From Lachnospiraceae bacterium (GTDB lineage Bacteria; Bacillota; Clostridia; Lachnospirales; Lachnospiraceae), in the NCBI GenBank assembly GCA_016281605.1, contig JAEEJA010000081.1, forward strand, positions 1 through 63,644: a stretch of 63,644 bases of DNA, read 5' to 3'. Made by a program: the position numbers and the translations under genes. Positions 43,278 to 52,677 of this stretch are shown piece after piece; position 1 is the first letter of the stretch; every line of letters begins with the position of its first letter. The notes below the pieces were generated by a model. That model had not been told where the DNA came from, did no database searches, and saw only the letters and a list, made by a program, of their open reading frames with translations.

Positions 43278-44693
43278 ATGGGCAACTTTGATATTAATAT
43301 ATTTCTATCTTTCATTGATAATGTAGTATGGGGAGCCCCCCTTATACTTCTGATTATTATAGGCGGACTGCTTTTAACCATTCGCCTGGGTTTTCTACAG
43401 ATAAGACGCCTTCCTCTGGCCTTAAAGTGGATGGTTCAAAACGAAGAGGATGGAGAAGGTGAAGTAACATCATTTGGTGCACTTTGTACCGCACTATCCG
43501 CAACTATAGGAACAGGAAATATAGTAGGTGTTGCTACAGCAATAACCGCCGGAGGTCCGGGAGCACTCTTTTGGATGGAGGTAGCTGCACTTCTTGGAAT
43601 GGCAACTAAGTACGCAGAAGGACTTCTTGCTATTAAGTTTAGAAACGTAGATAAAGACGGACACTCTCTTGGTGGTCCTTTCTACTACATCGAAAAAGGT
43701 ATGGGAGCTAAATGGAAGTGGCTTGCAAAGCTTTTTGCTATCTTCGGAATCGGTGCAGGACTTCTTGGAATAGGAACATTTACTCAGGTTAACGGTATCT
43801 CCTCTTCTGTTAAAACTATTTTTGATCCAAATAATTCACATACTGTTTCACTCGGCTTTTTGGGAGAATATTCAATTGCGATTATTATTTCTTCTTTAAT
43901 CTTAAGTATCTTGGTTGCAATGGTACTTATAGGTGGCATAAAAAGAATTACAAGGGTTTCTGAAATAGTAGTTCCTTTTATGGCTATAGCTTATATAGTT
44001 GTTACCTTAACACTTATCATATGCAACATAAAAGAAATACCGGACGCCATTGTAGTAATCATTAAATCTGCATTTAACCCAAAAGCAATAACCGGCGGAG
44101 CGGTAGGAAGTATTTTTATCGCTATGCAAAAGGGTGTAGCCAGAGGTATATTTTCCAATGAAGCAGGACTGGGCTCTGCTCCTATAGCCGCTGCTGCAGC
44201 AAAGACTAAAGAACCTGTAAGACAGGGTCTTGTATCCATGACAGGAACATTTATAGATACTATTGTTCTTTGTACCATGACAGGACTTTCTATAGTATTA
44301 AGCGGAGCTTGGAAGGTAACAGGCCTTGAAGGTGTAGATGTTACAATATATGCATTTCAACATGGTCTTCCTTTTTCAGAAGGCTTATCCGCTTTTATAT
44401 TAATGACATGCCTTATATTCTTTGCTTTCACTACTATATTGGGATGGAATTATTATTCAGAAAGATGTCTTGAATATCTTATCGGAAACCAAAAAAAGAA
44501 GATACTTATATTCAGATGGTTATATATAATAGCTGTTTTTATCGGTCCTTACATGACAGTAAAGGCTGTTTGGACAATTGCCGACATATTTAACGGGCTT
44601 ATGGCTATACCGAATATGATAGCACTCTTCGCTTTAAGTGGTGTCATCGCAGCAGAAACAAAAGGATATTTCGAAAGACATAAGAAATCCTGA
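43278..44693 (+). CDS. Sodium:alanine (AGCS) symporter
   Basis: A 471-residue integral membrane protein of the alanine/glycine:cation symporter family (AlsT/DagA-like), with about eleven helices. Family stretches are GALCTALSATIGTGNIVGVATA near the N-terminus (the cation and substrate site), ATKYAEGLLAIKFR, GGPFYYIEKGMG, and GVARGIFSNEAGLGSAPIAAAAA. It takes up alanine or glycine with sodium. It is monocistronic: own promoter upstream and a strong terminator downstream. AAGGAG lies nine or ten bases before ATG. Confidence 0.95.
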   Translation: MGNFDINIFLSFIDNVVWGAPLILLIIIGGLLLTIRLGFLQIRRLPLALKWMVQNEEDGEGEVTSFGALCTALSATIGTGNIVGVATAITAGGPGALFWMEVAALLGMATKYAEGLLAIKFRNVDKDGHSLGGPFYYIEKGMGAKWKWLAKLFAIFGIGAGLLGIGTFTQVNGISSSVKTIFDPNNSHTVSLGFLGEYSIAIIISSLILSILVAMVLIGGIKRITRVSEIVVPFMAIAYIVVTLTLIICNIKEIPDAIVVIIKSAFNPKAITGGAVGSIFIAMQKGVARGIFSNEAGLGSAPIAAAAAKTKEPVRQGLVSMTGTFIDTIVLCTMTGLSIVLSGAWKVTGLEGVDVTIYAFQHGLPFSEGLSAFILMTCLIFFAFTTILGWNYYSERCLEYLIGNQKKKILIFRWLYIIAVFIGPYMTVKAVWTIADIFNGLMAIPNMIALFALSGVIAAETKGYFERHKKS

Positions 44694-44716
44694 TAAAATC
44701 CAAAATAAAGATATAA

Positions 44717-44755
44717 AAAAGCCGCAGGTCGGAGTAATCCCGACTTACGGCTTTT
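44717..44755. terminator. Bidirectional terminator between the symporter and GH43 genes
   Basis: AAAAGCCG-CAGGTCGG pairs with CCGAC-TTA-CGGCTTTT around a short loop. With A-rich and T-rich flanks on each side it fits termination of both convergent genes. Confidence 0.88.
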
Positions 44756-44782
44756 ATTGGTTTCTTTAATAATATAAAAATA

Positions 44783-46330
44783 TCAATCTTGTGTAAACTT
44801 AAGATTTGTAAATACTGCTTTATCTTTTGAGTCAGTCTTTACATGTGAACCTATACCTGTTATAACATCGTTTGTTGCATAAACACCTTCAAAAACTCCT
44901 GTAAATCCAGCTGCAACCTCTGATGACAGATGCTTGGTATCAGCGGTTCCGAGCACATGTTCCTCTCCATCTACAACTGCAACAAATGTGTAGTTAGCCG
45001 GCTCTGAAGTAATCATTAATCTTACACTTTTTTCTTTAGGTATAGATAATCTTCCTGCTATACCTATAACACTTCCGATATGATATCTGGTAATAATTTC
45101 AGCATTTTCACTATCAGGTAAAAGCACCCTTGCAATCTCATAATGATGCGTCTCATCCATAAGTGCGGTTATACCTGCTTCGCCTACACCTGCTTCTACT
45201 TCAACAGAAAATACTGTATCAAACTCTGACTGACGTACACCTATAAAGCTTGGTGAATCTGTGGCATCGAGATTAATTTCTGTAGGTATAAGTGTGATAG
45301 AATCATCCTTTATATCATAATTATCCAGAACAGGCTGTCTGATATATGACATACGAAGTCTGTCTGTATCACCAAACGGCATGTTGAAATCGTAATTCAT
45401 CATTTCCGCGGATTCATCATACATACTGTCTACAGGTATTTCCATCTTTTCAAAAACCTGACCGTGAACACCGACACGAATCCATTCACCATCCCATGTT
45501 ACAGGTACTAAGAACACTTCTCTTCCAAGATGATGGTAAGGCTGCCAATCACTCTGAATACGGAATCCTAAGCATACCATGAAGGTTTCACCCTCAGCAT
45601 TGGTAACTAAATCTGCATGTCCGATACCATGAATATGATTCTCATGTCCTCCGAAATCTCTGTTTGTAAGTATAGGATTACCCTTGTAAGTATTGAAAGG
45701 ACCATTTACAGATGATGCGCGAGCTATGGTAACCATATGGCCATACTCTGTTCCACCCTCAGCTGCCATAAGATAATAATAATTACCAAATTTATACATA
45801 TGAGGACTTTCTAAGTATCTACCGCCATTACCATTCCAAAGTGGAACTGACTCTGTTAATCTTTCACCGGTTTCTATATCTATCTCACACTGAAGCACAC
45901 AGCCCTTTCCATTCGCATCATTACCGTTACTCATGAAGTAGGTCTTTCCATTTTCGAAAAAGAGAGAAGGATCAATACCACCCTGATCTACAAATATGGG
46001 ATCTGACCACTCACCATAGATATCATCGGTATAAATATAAAAATTCTTATGATATGTATCGTTGGTAGTTACCATGTAAAATCTTCCTTCATGATAACGA
46101 ATAGTAGGAGCAAATACTCCTCCGGAAGCATTTATCTTATCCAAATCTATCTGATTGGATCTTGTAAGACAGTTTCCAACCTGCTTCCAATGAACCAAGT
46201 CAACACTTTCAAAAATCGGAACACCAGGAAAATACTGCATGGTACTGCATATAAGATAAAACTTTCCTTCAGCATAACAAACACTCGGATCCGGATAAAA
46301 TCCCCTAATAATAGGATTGTTTACAATCAT
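44783..46330 (-). CDS. GH43 family glycosidase (beta-xylosidase/arabinofuranosidase-like)
   Basis: A 515-residue intracellular enzyme (no signal peptide). The N-terminal five-bladed propeller of GH43 (about 1-310) has the three expected acids: Asp14 in YPDPSV (base), Asp120 in GGIDPSLFF (pKa modulator) and Glu174 in RYLESPHMYK (acid). The C-terminal 200 residues form a beta-sandwich of the DUF1349/GH43_C2 sort, common in xylosidases. It probably trims xylo-oligosaccharides after uptake. It is 32 bases downstream of the sensor/GGDEF gene and most likely co-transcribed with it. AGGAATAAAAA precedes the ATG. Confidence 0.92.
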   Translation of the reverse strand: MIVNNPIIRGFYPDPSVCYAEGKFYLICSTMQYFPGVPIFESVDLVHWKQVGNCLTRSNQIDLDKINASGGVFAPTIRYHEGRFYMVTTNDTYHKNFYIYTDDIYGEWSDPIFVDQGGIDPSLFFENGKTYFMSNGNDANGKGCVLQCEIDIETGERLTESVPLWNGNGGRYLESPHMYKFGNYYYLMAAEGGTEYGHMVTIARASSVNGPFNTYKGNPILTNRDFGGHENHIHGIGHADLVTNAEGETFMVCLGFRIQSDWQPYHHLGREVFLVPVTWDGEWIRVGVHGQVFEKMEIPVDSMYDESAEMMNYDFNMPFGDTDRLRMSYIRQPVLDNYDIKDDSITLIPTEINLDATDSPSFIGVRQSEFDTVFSVEVEAGVGEAGITALMDETHHYEIARVLLPDSENAEIITRYHIGSVIGIAGRLSIPKEKSVRLMITSEPANYTFVAVVDGEEHVLGTADTKHLSSEVAAGFTGVFEGVYATNDVITGIGSHVKTDSKDKAVFTNLKFTQD

Positions 46331-46362
46331 TTTTTATTCCTCAAAATCTTTTTTATAATGAA

Positions 46363-48201
46363 TTATCTGGAAGCTTTACGCGACTCTCTTACAATAGTAT
46401 CTGACTCAATATCACCTGAAGCATCTACCTTGTAAACTCCTGCACTGATTTCGACCTTGAAAGGATTATCTGCTTCTTCATTATAGGAATCCATAAATTC
46501 CTTAACCTTTGAGATAAGAGTATCTGTATCAGCATCACCCTCAATAACTGCAATCATATCACTTCCACCGAAGTGAGCACAAAGAGTATTCTCAGGAACA
46601 GCCTGCTTTAAGCCTTCAGAAACTGCTTCTATAGCATCATCACCGGCAGCATAGCCGTACTCTTCATTGATAGACTGAAGATCCTTTAAATCTACAAAGA
46701 GTGCTGTAATCTTTCCGCCTTCCTTCTTAAGTCTGTCATGAAGAATTCTATACTCAAGCTCAAATCCGAAACGGTTAAAGAGCTCTGTCTGTGGATCAAA
46801 TTTATAAAGTTCACCCATCTTCTTGGTTATATAATGCTGATACTGAACATTTGAGAATCCACCGACAGCATTACGAAGAGCTGTAACAACAAGAGATATT
46901 CTTGAATAATTTACTATACTGTAATTATCGAAACAGAATACTACATATCCGAGTGTAACACCCATAAAGTCAAGCTCATTGAATATAAGAGGATAACCTG
47001 TTTCAAGACACTTAGCAAGATTAGGAATAATATCTGACTTGTGGAAATCATATGGGATAAATGGATTCTCGCCCTTAGCGTCGTAGAATACACACATATC
47101 ATCCTCATATGAACCCTCGATATTGAGTGTTATAAGAAGTCTTGAGCTGTCTAAGCAGGACTTATTTATAATAACCTTTAAGTCTCTAAACTCTTCATAG
47201 TCGAGGCACTCAACAGCTGAATTAAGATTAGGACTGTTCTGCATGCTTTCTACGATAGCAAACATCTTTCTGTTTTCATCCATAGCATTGTTAAATCTTG
47301 TATTGATAGCTCTAAGCGAATCTGAAGCGTCCTCATTAGATGAGCATCCACAAGACTCAGCAGGTATAAGCTCAGGTGAAACATATACTGTCTCTTCAAA
47401 CTTCTTACCTTCAAATATAGCATCAACAACGCTTCCAACCTGATTAGCCATCTCAGCATAATTACAGAAGCAAGATGAAATTCTAGGAGTAAGATACTTA
47501 ATTTCATTGATACCGTCAAAGCCGGTAACTATACACTGCTCAGGCACCTTTATACCATTCTTTATAAGCACATTGGCAACACTTATAGCCATGATATCAT
47601 TAGCACAAATAATAGCCTGTGGTATGTGTCCTGAAGCTATAATCTCCTCTGTAGCTTCTGCTGTAGCTTCGGAGTAAAAACGTCCGTTACTTACCATGCT
47701 ATCCTTAAACTCTATACCTTTTTCTTTAAGGACTTCCTTAAATACATCGAGACGCTCATCAGCAAATGGATTACCCTCTACACCGCCCATAAAGTGTACA
47801 TCGGTAATATTGTGATGCTCCATAACATGTCTCACTACAAGCTCGAATCCATGTCTGTAGTCAAATTTCATATTGGTGCAACCTTCATACTCACCATCGA
47901 CTACAACCACAGGAACGTTCTTTTCCTTTGCCTTTGCAACGATTTCATCTGTTATCTCTTTGTTTCTGATTTTCTCGTCCATGATGATGACAGCATCTGT
48001 TGTATCATAATCAATAAGATCATAAACAGCTGCCTCAACATTTTTCTTTTCGCCCCAAACAAACTCATTACAAAGGTTATAGATAAATAACCTGTACCCC
48101 TTATCTGCAAGCTGCTTGTTAAGATTCTTAACAAAGTCATAACTTGAAGTATCATGTACACGGGATATACATACTGAAATCACTTTGTAATTTCCAATCA
48201 T
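46363..48201 (-). CDS. Cytoplasmic LacI-type sugar-binding domain fused to a degenerate GGDEF domain
   Basis: A 612-residue protein without signal peptide, membrane helix or HTH. Residues 1-280 are a type I periplasmic-binding/LacI effector domain (VVVVDGEYEG, HFMGGVEGNPFADERLDVF, AIICANDIMAISVANVLIKNGI, VTGFDGI). A middle region (300-440) resembles a small sensor. The C-terminal 160 residues are GGDEF-like (DPQTELFNRFGFE, FVDLKDLQSINEEYGYAAGDD), but the signature is GGSDM (545-549), and the chain ends soon after, in RESRKASR. Diguanylate cyclase activity is doubtful; it may bind GTP or c-di-GMP or act by protein contact. Its position before GH43 suggests it senses a plant sugar. AGGAGG precedes the ATG by nine bases. 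Confidence 0.88.
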   Translation of the reverse strand: MIGNYKVISVCISRVHDTSSYDFVKNLNKQLADKGYRLFIYNLCNEFVWGEKKNVEAAVYDLIDYDTTDAVIIMDEKIRNKEITDEIVAKAKEKNVPVVVVDGEYEGCTNMKFDYRHGFELVVRHVMEHHNITDVHFMGGVEGNPFADERLDVFKEVLKEKGIEFKDSMVSNGRFYSEATAEATEEIIASGHIPQAIICANDIMAISVANVLIKNGIKVPEQCIVTGFDGINEIKYLTPRISSCFCNYAEMANQVGSVVDAIFEGKKFEETVYVSPELIPAESCGCSSNEDASDSLRAINTRFNNAMDENRKMFAIVESMQNSPNLNSAVECLDYEEFRDLKVIINKSCLDSSRLLITLNIEGSYEDDMCVFYDAKGENPFIPYDFHKSDIIPNLAKCLETGYPLIFNELDFMGVTLGYVVFCFDNYSIVNYSRISLVVTALRNAVGGFSNVQYQHYITKKMGELYKFDPQTELFNRFGFELEYRILHDRLKKEGGKITALFVDLKDLQSINEEYGYAAGDDAIEAVSEGLKQAVPENTLCAHFGGSDMIAVIEGDADTDTLISKVKEFMDSYNEEADNPFKVEISAGVYKVDASGDIESDTIVRESRKASR

Positions 48202-48236
48202 TACTGTAAGCCTCCTGTTTTAATAATATTTTTTGA

Positions 48237-48285
48237 AAACATCTTTTGTTTTAAGACATATATTAAAAGACACTTCAAGATGTTT
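48237..48285. promoter_or_regulatory. Inverted repeat in the leader of the sensor/GGDEF gene
   Basis: AAACATCTT (48237-48245) and AAGATGTTT (48277-48285) are perfect nine-base inverted copies 31 bases apart, 36 bases upstream of the ATG. They could be operator half-sites or form a leader stem. No clear promoter was found between them and 48328. Confidence 0.35.
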
Positions 48286-48328
48286 CGTTCGATTCAAAAT
48301 CATCTAATAAACTATATCACATTATGAT

Positions 48329-50371
48329 TTATAAAACAAGAACAGATTTTTCTTTCTTCCTGTACATAAGTAATCCAACCGGTATACACACAACCGTCAA
48401 TCCAATGCATATTATGTAGCTTTTTAGGTCCATAAGTCCCTCTGTAGCTATGAAACTGATTTTATCCGAGAAGTACAAGGCAAATACGCTGTATGAATTA
48501 TTAATAAGATGCATAATTATCGATACAATTAAGCTCTTTGACTTGTAGGCCGCATAACAATTACAAAATCCAAGAAGTACCAGAGGCAATAACCTCGGAA
48601 GGCTTAGATGCATGACACCAAAAAGCAATGCTGTTATAACGCAATTCGGAAGCATCTTGTATTTCCCTGAGAAAGCAGTCATCAGATATCCTCTAAAAAG
48701 TAATTCCTCTGAAACCGCCGGTAAGAATGCAATAAGTAAAAATGCCACAAAAACCGGTGCCTGGGAGGTTATGTCGGTCACCCCTTGGGTTGCGCCTCCA
48801 AGCTTTCCCGGAAACACCCTTTCTATAAGGTCTCCGCTTATATATGATAACCCAAAAAAACCTAAGTAAAGGATGATACCTGCAAAAAGATTCTTAACCG
48901 TCGGTCGCTTTAATCTATATACCTCCTTAACATTTCCCTTTGTATACTTGCATGCGATAAATGGTAATATCATTATAAAAAACTGAGGTATAAGAATGGA
49001 CATATATATATTCTTTGTACTTAATATTCCACCTATGTAGACACTTGCTATCAAAACTACCAGGTAAACAAATATACCGTCTGCAGCGGTAGGAATCGAA
49101 TTCTCTTTTATATTCTTACGCCTTTCAAATATCTTTATACCGCTTGCGGATTCACCAAAGAGAATAGACTCACTGTTATATACGGATGAAAGCACGAGAA
49201 TCGATATCCCGGCATAAAGTACATTGCTAAAAAATACCATGATTATCAGCATCATGTCGTACTTAAATACAAGAAGTGACTTAAGTAAGAGTACAATATT
49301 AACTATGGGTATGACAGACATCTCAAAATTAAGCTCAACATTGGGTATAAATCCGATATAGCCTATCAGCATAACTACTATCATAACCGGTGATATGTAA
49401 TTGTTTGCTTCTTTAAAGCTCTTTGCAAATGCGCAGATGCACATAAAGACAGCACTCATAAACAATGCAAAAACTATGACGCAGACTATGGATATGAGAA
49501 GTACCGGTATGAAGCTTACAAGATGTATACTACCTAAGTTTTTGCTGAATGACTTCATGGTAGCATAGAGGTAAAGCGCTATACCGCCTATTGAAATCAA
49601 ATTCATAAATACACTGAATAACGCTATGGTTGCTACCGATAAGAATTTACTCATTATGAGTTCAAAGTTATTGATGGGAAGCGTAAGTAATGTTTCAAGG
49701 GTACCTCTTTCCTTTTCACCCGAAGTAGTATCTATAGCAGGATACATACACCCCATAAGAACACTTATGATTAGCAGGAAGGGGAAAATATTTCCCAGTA
49801 TATTTCCCATGGTTGAATCCCCTGAAGACTCATCTTTTTCTTCATAAACCACAGGGTCGATAACCTTATTTGTATCCACCCCAAGCGAAATAGCATTTTC
49901 CTTGGCAACTTTTATCTTATATTCGCCTAACTCGGCTGAAAGATAATTCGCACAATTTGAGGAATTATTAACAGCTGACAAAAAGTGTATGATGACAAAA
50001 ATCTGATCATCTTTTTCAGATAATTCCAGGTAAGCATCCAGCTTTTCCTGTTTAAGATTCTCTGAAAGTTTTTTCTTATCCGAAATAGTTAAAAGCTTGA
50101 ATTCATAGTCATATCCATCATCATCACTCTTTATATATTTATCGAAATCAGACGAAAATTCCTTTGCTGTTTTTTTATCTTCTGCATAGACAGCATAATT
50201 ATATATATTAGTCTGACGGGATGTGCTTATAATCTCTACAACCTGCAAAACCAGGATAAATAAAACCGGATATAGAATCAATGGTAAAAACACCATGATA
50301 AGTACGGTCTTTTTATCCCTCAGTACATCCATCATTTCTTTTTTATAAAGTGCTTTTATCTGCTTACTCAA
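48329..50371 (-). CDS. ABC-2 transporter permease fused to a CPBP (CAAX-protease-like) domain
   Basis: A 680-residue membrane protein with two parts. The N-terminal part (about 1-430) is a NatB-like ABC-2 permease: MSKQIKALYKKEMMDVLRDK, a first helix, a large outside loop (about 45-195), then SGEKERGTLETLLTLPI and five more helices. The C-terminal part (about 455-680) has the CPBP motifs: Glu555-Glu556 and Arg560 in EELLFRGYL, His in FGVMHLSLP, and HxxxN in SIIMHLINNS. CPBP proteins are intramembrane proteases in some cases and protein-modifying partners in others. The start is TTG at 50371 with AGAGGA eight bases upstream. It is the last gene of a four-gene operon. Confidence 0.9.
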   Translation of the reverse strand: MSKQIKALYKKEMMDVLRDKKTVLIMVFLPLILYPVLFILVLQVVEIISTSRQTNIYNYAVYAEDKKTAKEFSSDFDKYIKSDDDGYDYEFKLLTISDKKKLSENLKQEKLDAYLELSEKDDQIFVIIHFLSAVNNSSNCANYLSAELGEYKIKVAKENAISLGVDTNKVIDPVVYEEKDESSGDSTMGNILGNIFPFLLIISVLMGCMYPAIDTTSGEKERGTLETLLTLPINNFELIMSKFLSVATIALFSVFMNLISIGGIALYLYATMKSFSKNLGSIHLVSFIPVLLISIVCVIVFALFMSAVFMCICAFAKSFKEANNYISPVMIVVMLIGYIGFIPNVELNFEMSVIPIVNIVLLLKSLLVFKYDMMLIIMVFFSNVLYAGISILVLSSVYNSESILFGESASGIKIFERRKNIKENSIPTAADGIFVYLVVLIASVYIGGILSTKNIYMSILIPQFFIMILPFIACKYTKGNVKEVYRLKRPTVKNLFAGIILYLGFFGLSYISGDLIERVFPGKLGGATQGVTDITSQAPVFVAFLLIAFLPAVSEELLFRGYLMTAFSGKYKMLPNCVITALLFGVMHLSLPRLLPLVLLGFCNCYAAYKSKSLIVSIIMHLINNSYSVFALYFSDKISFIATEGLMDLKSYIICIGLTVVCIPVGLLMYRKKEKSVLVL

Positions 50372-50413
50372 TTTCTTTTCCTCTATTTCTTTTCATCCGG
50401 TGAACTAGTGCAG

Positions 50414-51160
50414 CTACTCTATGATATTAAAAAATGAATCTCTCAAATTGCTTGTAGATGTCTTGCTTTTAAGTTCTTCCGGTGTCCCGCCTGCTATTAT
50501 GCAGCCGTTATATATCATTATTATCCTATCACACAGGTATTCTGCTTCTTCCATATAGTGGGTAGAATATATGACACATTTATTCTTGGCTTTTTCCTGT
50601 TTCATAAAGTCAACTATAGACTTTGAGCTTATAATATCCAACCCTAAAGTCGGCTCATCAAATATGTAGACCAAAGGATCATGCAAAAGACACCTGGCTA
50701 TATTCGCCCTTTGCTTCTGACCTGTAGATAGTTTTTCAATCCTATTATCCATAAAAGAACTCATCTCCAGAAGATTCTCTATCTTCTGCATTCTTTCGTC
50801 TCTATACTCTTCTGAAAAGCCATATATATCGGCGCATATTCTCAGAAGCTCTCTGATTGAAAATCTGTTGTAAAGCTTTGTGTTTTCAGACAGGTATCCA
50901 ATCATAGCTTTTTTCTTTTCTTTGTAGGTTACTATTTCGCCGTCCTTATCCGTTATTACAACTTCCCCATCATCCGGTTTCATAAGCCCACCAAGCATAC
51001 GAAGAAGTGTGGTCTTCCCCGCTCCGTTAGGGCCCAAAACACCTAGTATTTCTCCATCCAACGCCTTAAAACTTACATTATCAACGGCAGCAAACTCTTC
51101 TTTTTTTCCTTTTTGTTCCCGTCGAATAAACTTTTTCGTTAGTCCTTTTGCTTCAATCAT
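50414..51160 (-). CDS. ABC transporter ATP-binding protein (NatA-like)
   Basis: A 248-residue single ABC ATPase: Walker A GPNGAGKTT, signature LSTGQKQR, Walker B VYIFDEPTLGLD, switch YSTHYMEEAE. It is the expected motor for the permease-CPBP protein encoded 42 bases downstream. The pair resembles the Na+ exporter NatAB by layout only; the true substrate is unknown. The ribosome site is poor, which fits translational coupling with the upstream MutS-like gene (18 bases). Confidence 0.93.
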   Translation of the reverse strand: MIEAKGLTKKFIRREQKGKKEEFAAVDNVSFKALDGEILGVLGPNGAGKTTLLRMLGGLMKPDDGEVVITDKDGEIVTYKEKKKAMIGYLSENTKLYNRFSIRELLRICADIYGFSEEYRDERMQKIENLLEMSSFMDNRIEKLSTGQKQRANIARCLLHDPLVYIFDEPTLGLDIISSKSIVDFMKQEKAKNKCVIYSTHYMEEAEYLCDRIIMIYNGCIIAGGTPEELKSKTSTSNLRDSFFNIIE

Positions 51161-51178
51161 ATATCTTAAAAACCCAAT

Positions 51179-52669
51179 TTACCCTTCCGATGTAAATATT
51201 TGTTCATAGAGATCCATACCAAAGCCTGTCTTAGATGCATATCCCTCTAATATTTTAAATGTTCTTACTCCATCGTCCCTTCTCTCAGCTCTTAAAAACA
51301 TTGCATAAGGATCCTGCTTTCTAAAGCTCTCAGCAAGTTCGTAAAAGTGTGTTACCAAAAAGATGCGTATACCTCTATCCTCTAAAGCCTTTAAAATCTG
51401 TAATCCTATATCTGTACCTTCTCTTTCATTAGTAGATGCAAATGATTCGTTGAACATTATAAGGCATCCCGGTTTTACAACTCTTATAATCTTATCTATA
51501 CGCATAAGCTCTTCATCGAGCTTACCGCTTTTCATGGAAGTATCCTCTTCCTTTCTAAAATGTGTATAAATCCCATTATAAAGACCTGTAGTAAATGCAG
51601 ATGCTGTCACAAACATACCACACTGTGTAAAAATTATAGCCTGACCTATACTTCTTAAAAATGTTGTCTTTCCACCCTGATTTGCACCGGATATGATAAC
51701 TGCTTTTTTATTATACAGATTCCCATCATTTCCAGTAACTATTGATTGCTTTTGAACAGCAAGGGCAGTATCACAAAGCTCGGAATAATCAACTATTCCC
51801 ACCTCATTTTCAACAATATTGGGATAAACCAGATTCATACCCAATCCTTGCAAATACTCGCATAGATTTAAGCAACCCAGATAATAATTGAGTTCCCTCT
51901 CAAACATGATAAAAAAGTTTCTTATGTGATCTGCAGCCTGCATAAGTGTATTTCCGATAGAATTTAACCCCTTTTCTCTTAACTCTGTTATAGAATCCTT
52001 ATCATCAGGAGAATCCAACTTAAATGTAATCCCCTTATCTTTGGAAAAAAGTCTCTTCATAAAACCTTTTACAACGGGCTCCGGCTCCACCAGCTTATGC
52101 TCAGAAGACTTAAGTCCCTCCGCTACATTCATTCCGATTTCTATTCCATCTCTAAATTGACACTTTTCAAGCTGCACTTTTACATCCTTAAAAAATTTAT
52201 CGTCAAGCTCTGCTCTGATTCGCTCAAAAAGGGCGCTAAATCCATAAGACTTAAATGATCCGGCTTTGGTATTTGCAATCTTTTGAAGCATCTTCAACTC
52301 ATCCATGTAGGTTGTAAGCACTTCTATACCAATACTTACCTTTGATTCGGGATGATCCCATAAAAGTCCGGCCCTTCCGCTTTCTTTTTGTTTCTCCTCC
52401 AGACTTTTTCGCATCTTTTCTATTTCTTCAAATATCCACCTATTTCTAATACAATCTTTGAAGATTTTTTGCCTGTAAACAATCTCCTCTTTGTCAAATA
52501 GAGGTTTAAGCATAACCTTTTTAACCACATCATAAATATCCTTATTACCCGCAGCCATTTTGTTGAAAATCACTTCAAGCTGCATATCCTGAATAAGGGT
52601 TTTCTGGTGCACGTCTTCCTTTTCATCCCAATTAAAATCTTTATCTTTATATAACAAAAACGCCTTCAT
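51179..52669 (-). CDS. MutS-type ATPase without mismatch-recognition domain (copy 1)
   Basis: A 496-residue protein whose C-terminal third is a MutS domain V: Walker A GANQGGKTTFLR (Lys334), the SMKSGKLDEEL stretch in place of the MutS signature, and a Walker B reading CLIMFNESF, with Asn407 where MutS has Asp and the Glu retained (408). The N-terminal part is helical and resembles the lever/clamp region (about 80-290). The mismatch-reading domain I, connector domain and Smr nuclease are all absent. It is 31-40% the length of nothing standard; compared with MutS (about 850) it is roughly half. The next gene upstream is a paralogue, with a stop codon overlapping this gene's AGGAGG site. Confidence 0.88.
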   Translation of the reverse strand: MKAFLLYKDKDFNWDEKEDVHQKTLIQDMQLEVIFNKMAAGNKDIYDVVKKVMLKPLFDKEEIVYRQKIFKDCIRNRWIFEEIEKMRKSLEEKQKESGRAGLLWDHPESKVSIGIEVLTTYMDELKMLQKIANTKAGSFKSYGFSALFERIRAELDDKFFKDVKVQLEKCQFRDGIEIGMNVAEGLKSSEHKLVEPEPVVKGFMKRLFSKDKGITFKLDSPDDKDSITELREKGLNSIGNTLMQAADHIRNFFIMFERELNYYLGCLNLCEYLQGLGMNLVYPNIVENEVGIVDYSELCDTALAVQKQSIVTGNDGNLYNKKAVIISGANQGGKTTFLRSIGQAIIFTQCGMFVTASAFTTGLYNGIYTHFRKEEDTSMKSGKLDEELMRIDKIIRVVKPGCLIMFNESFASTNEREGTDIGLQILKALEDRGIRIFLVTHFYELAESFRKQDPYAMFLRAERRDDGVRTFKILEGYASKTGFGMDLYEQIFTSEG

Positions 52670-52677
52670 ATATCCTC

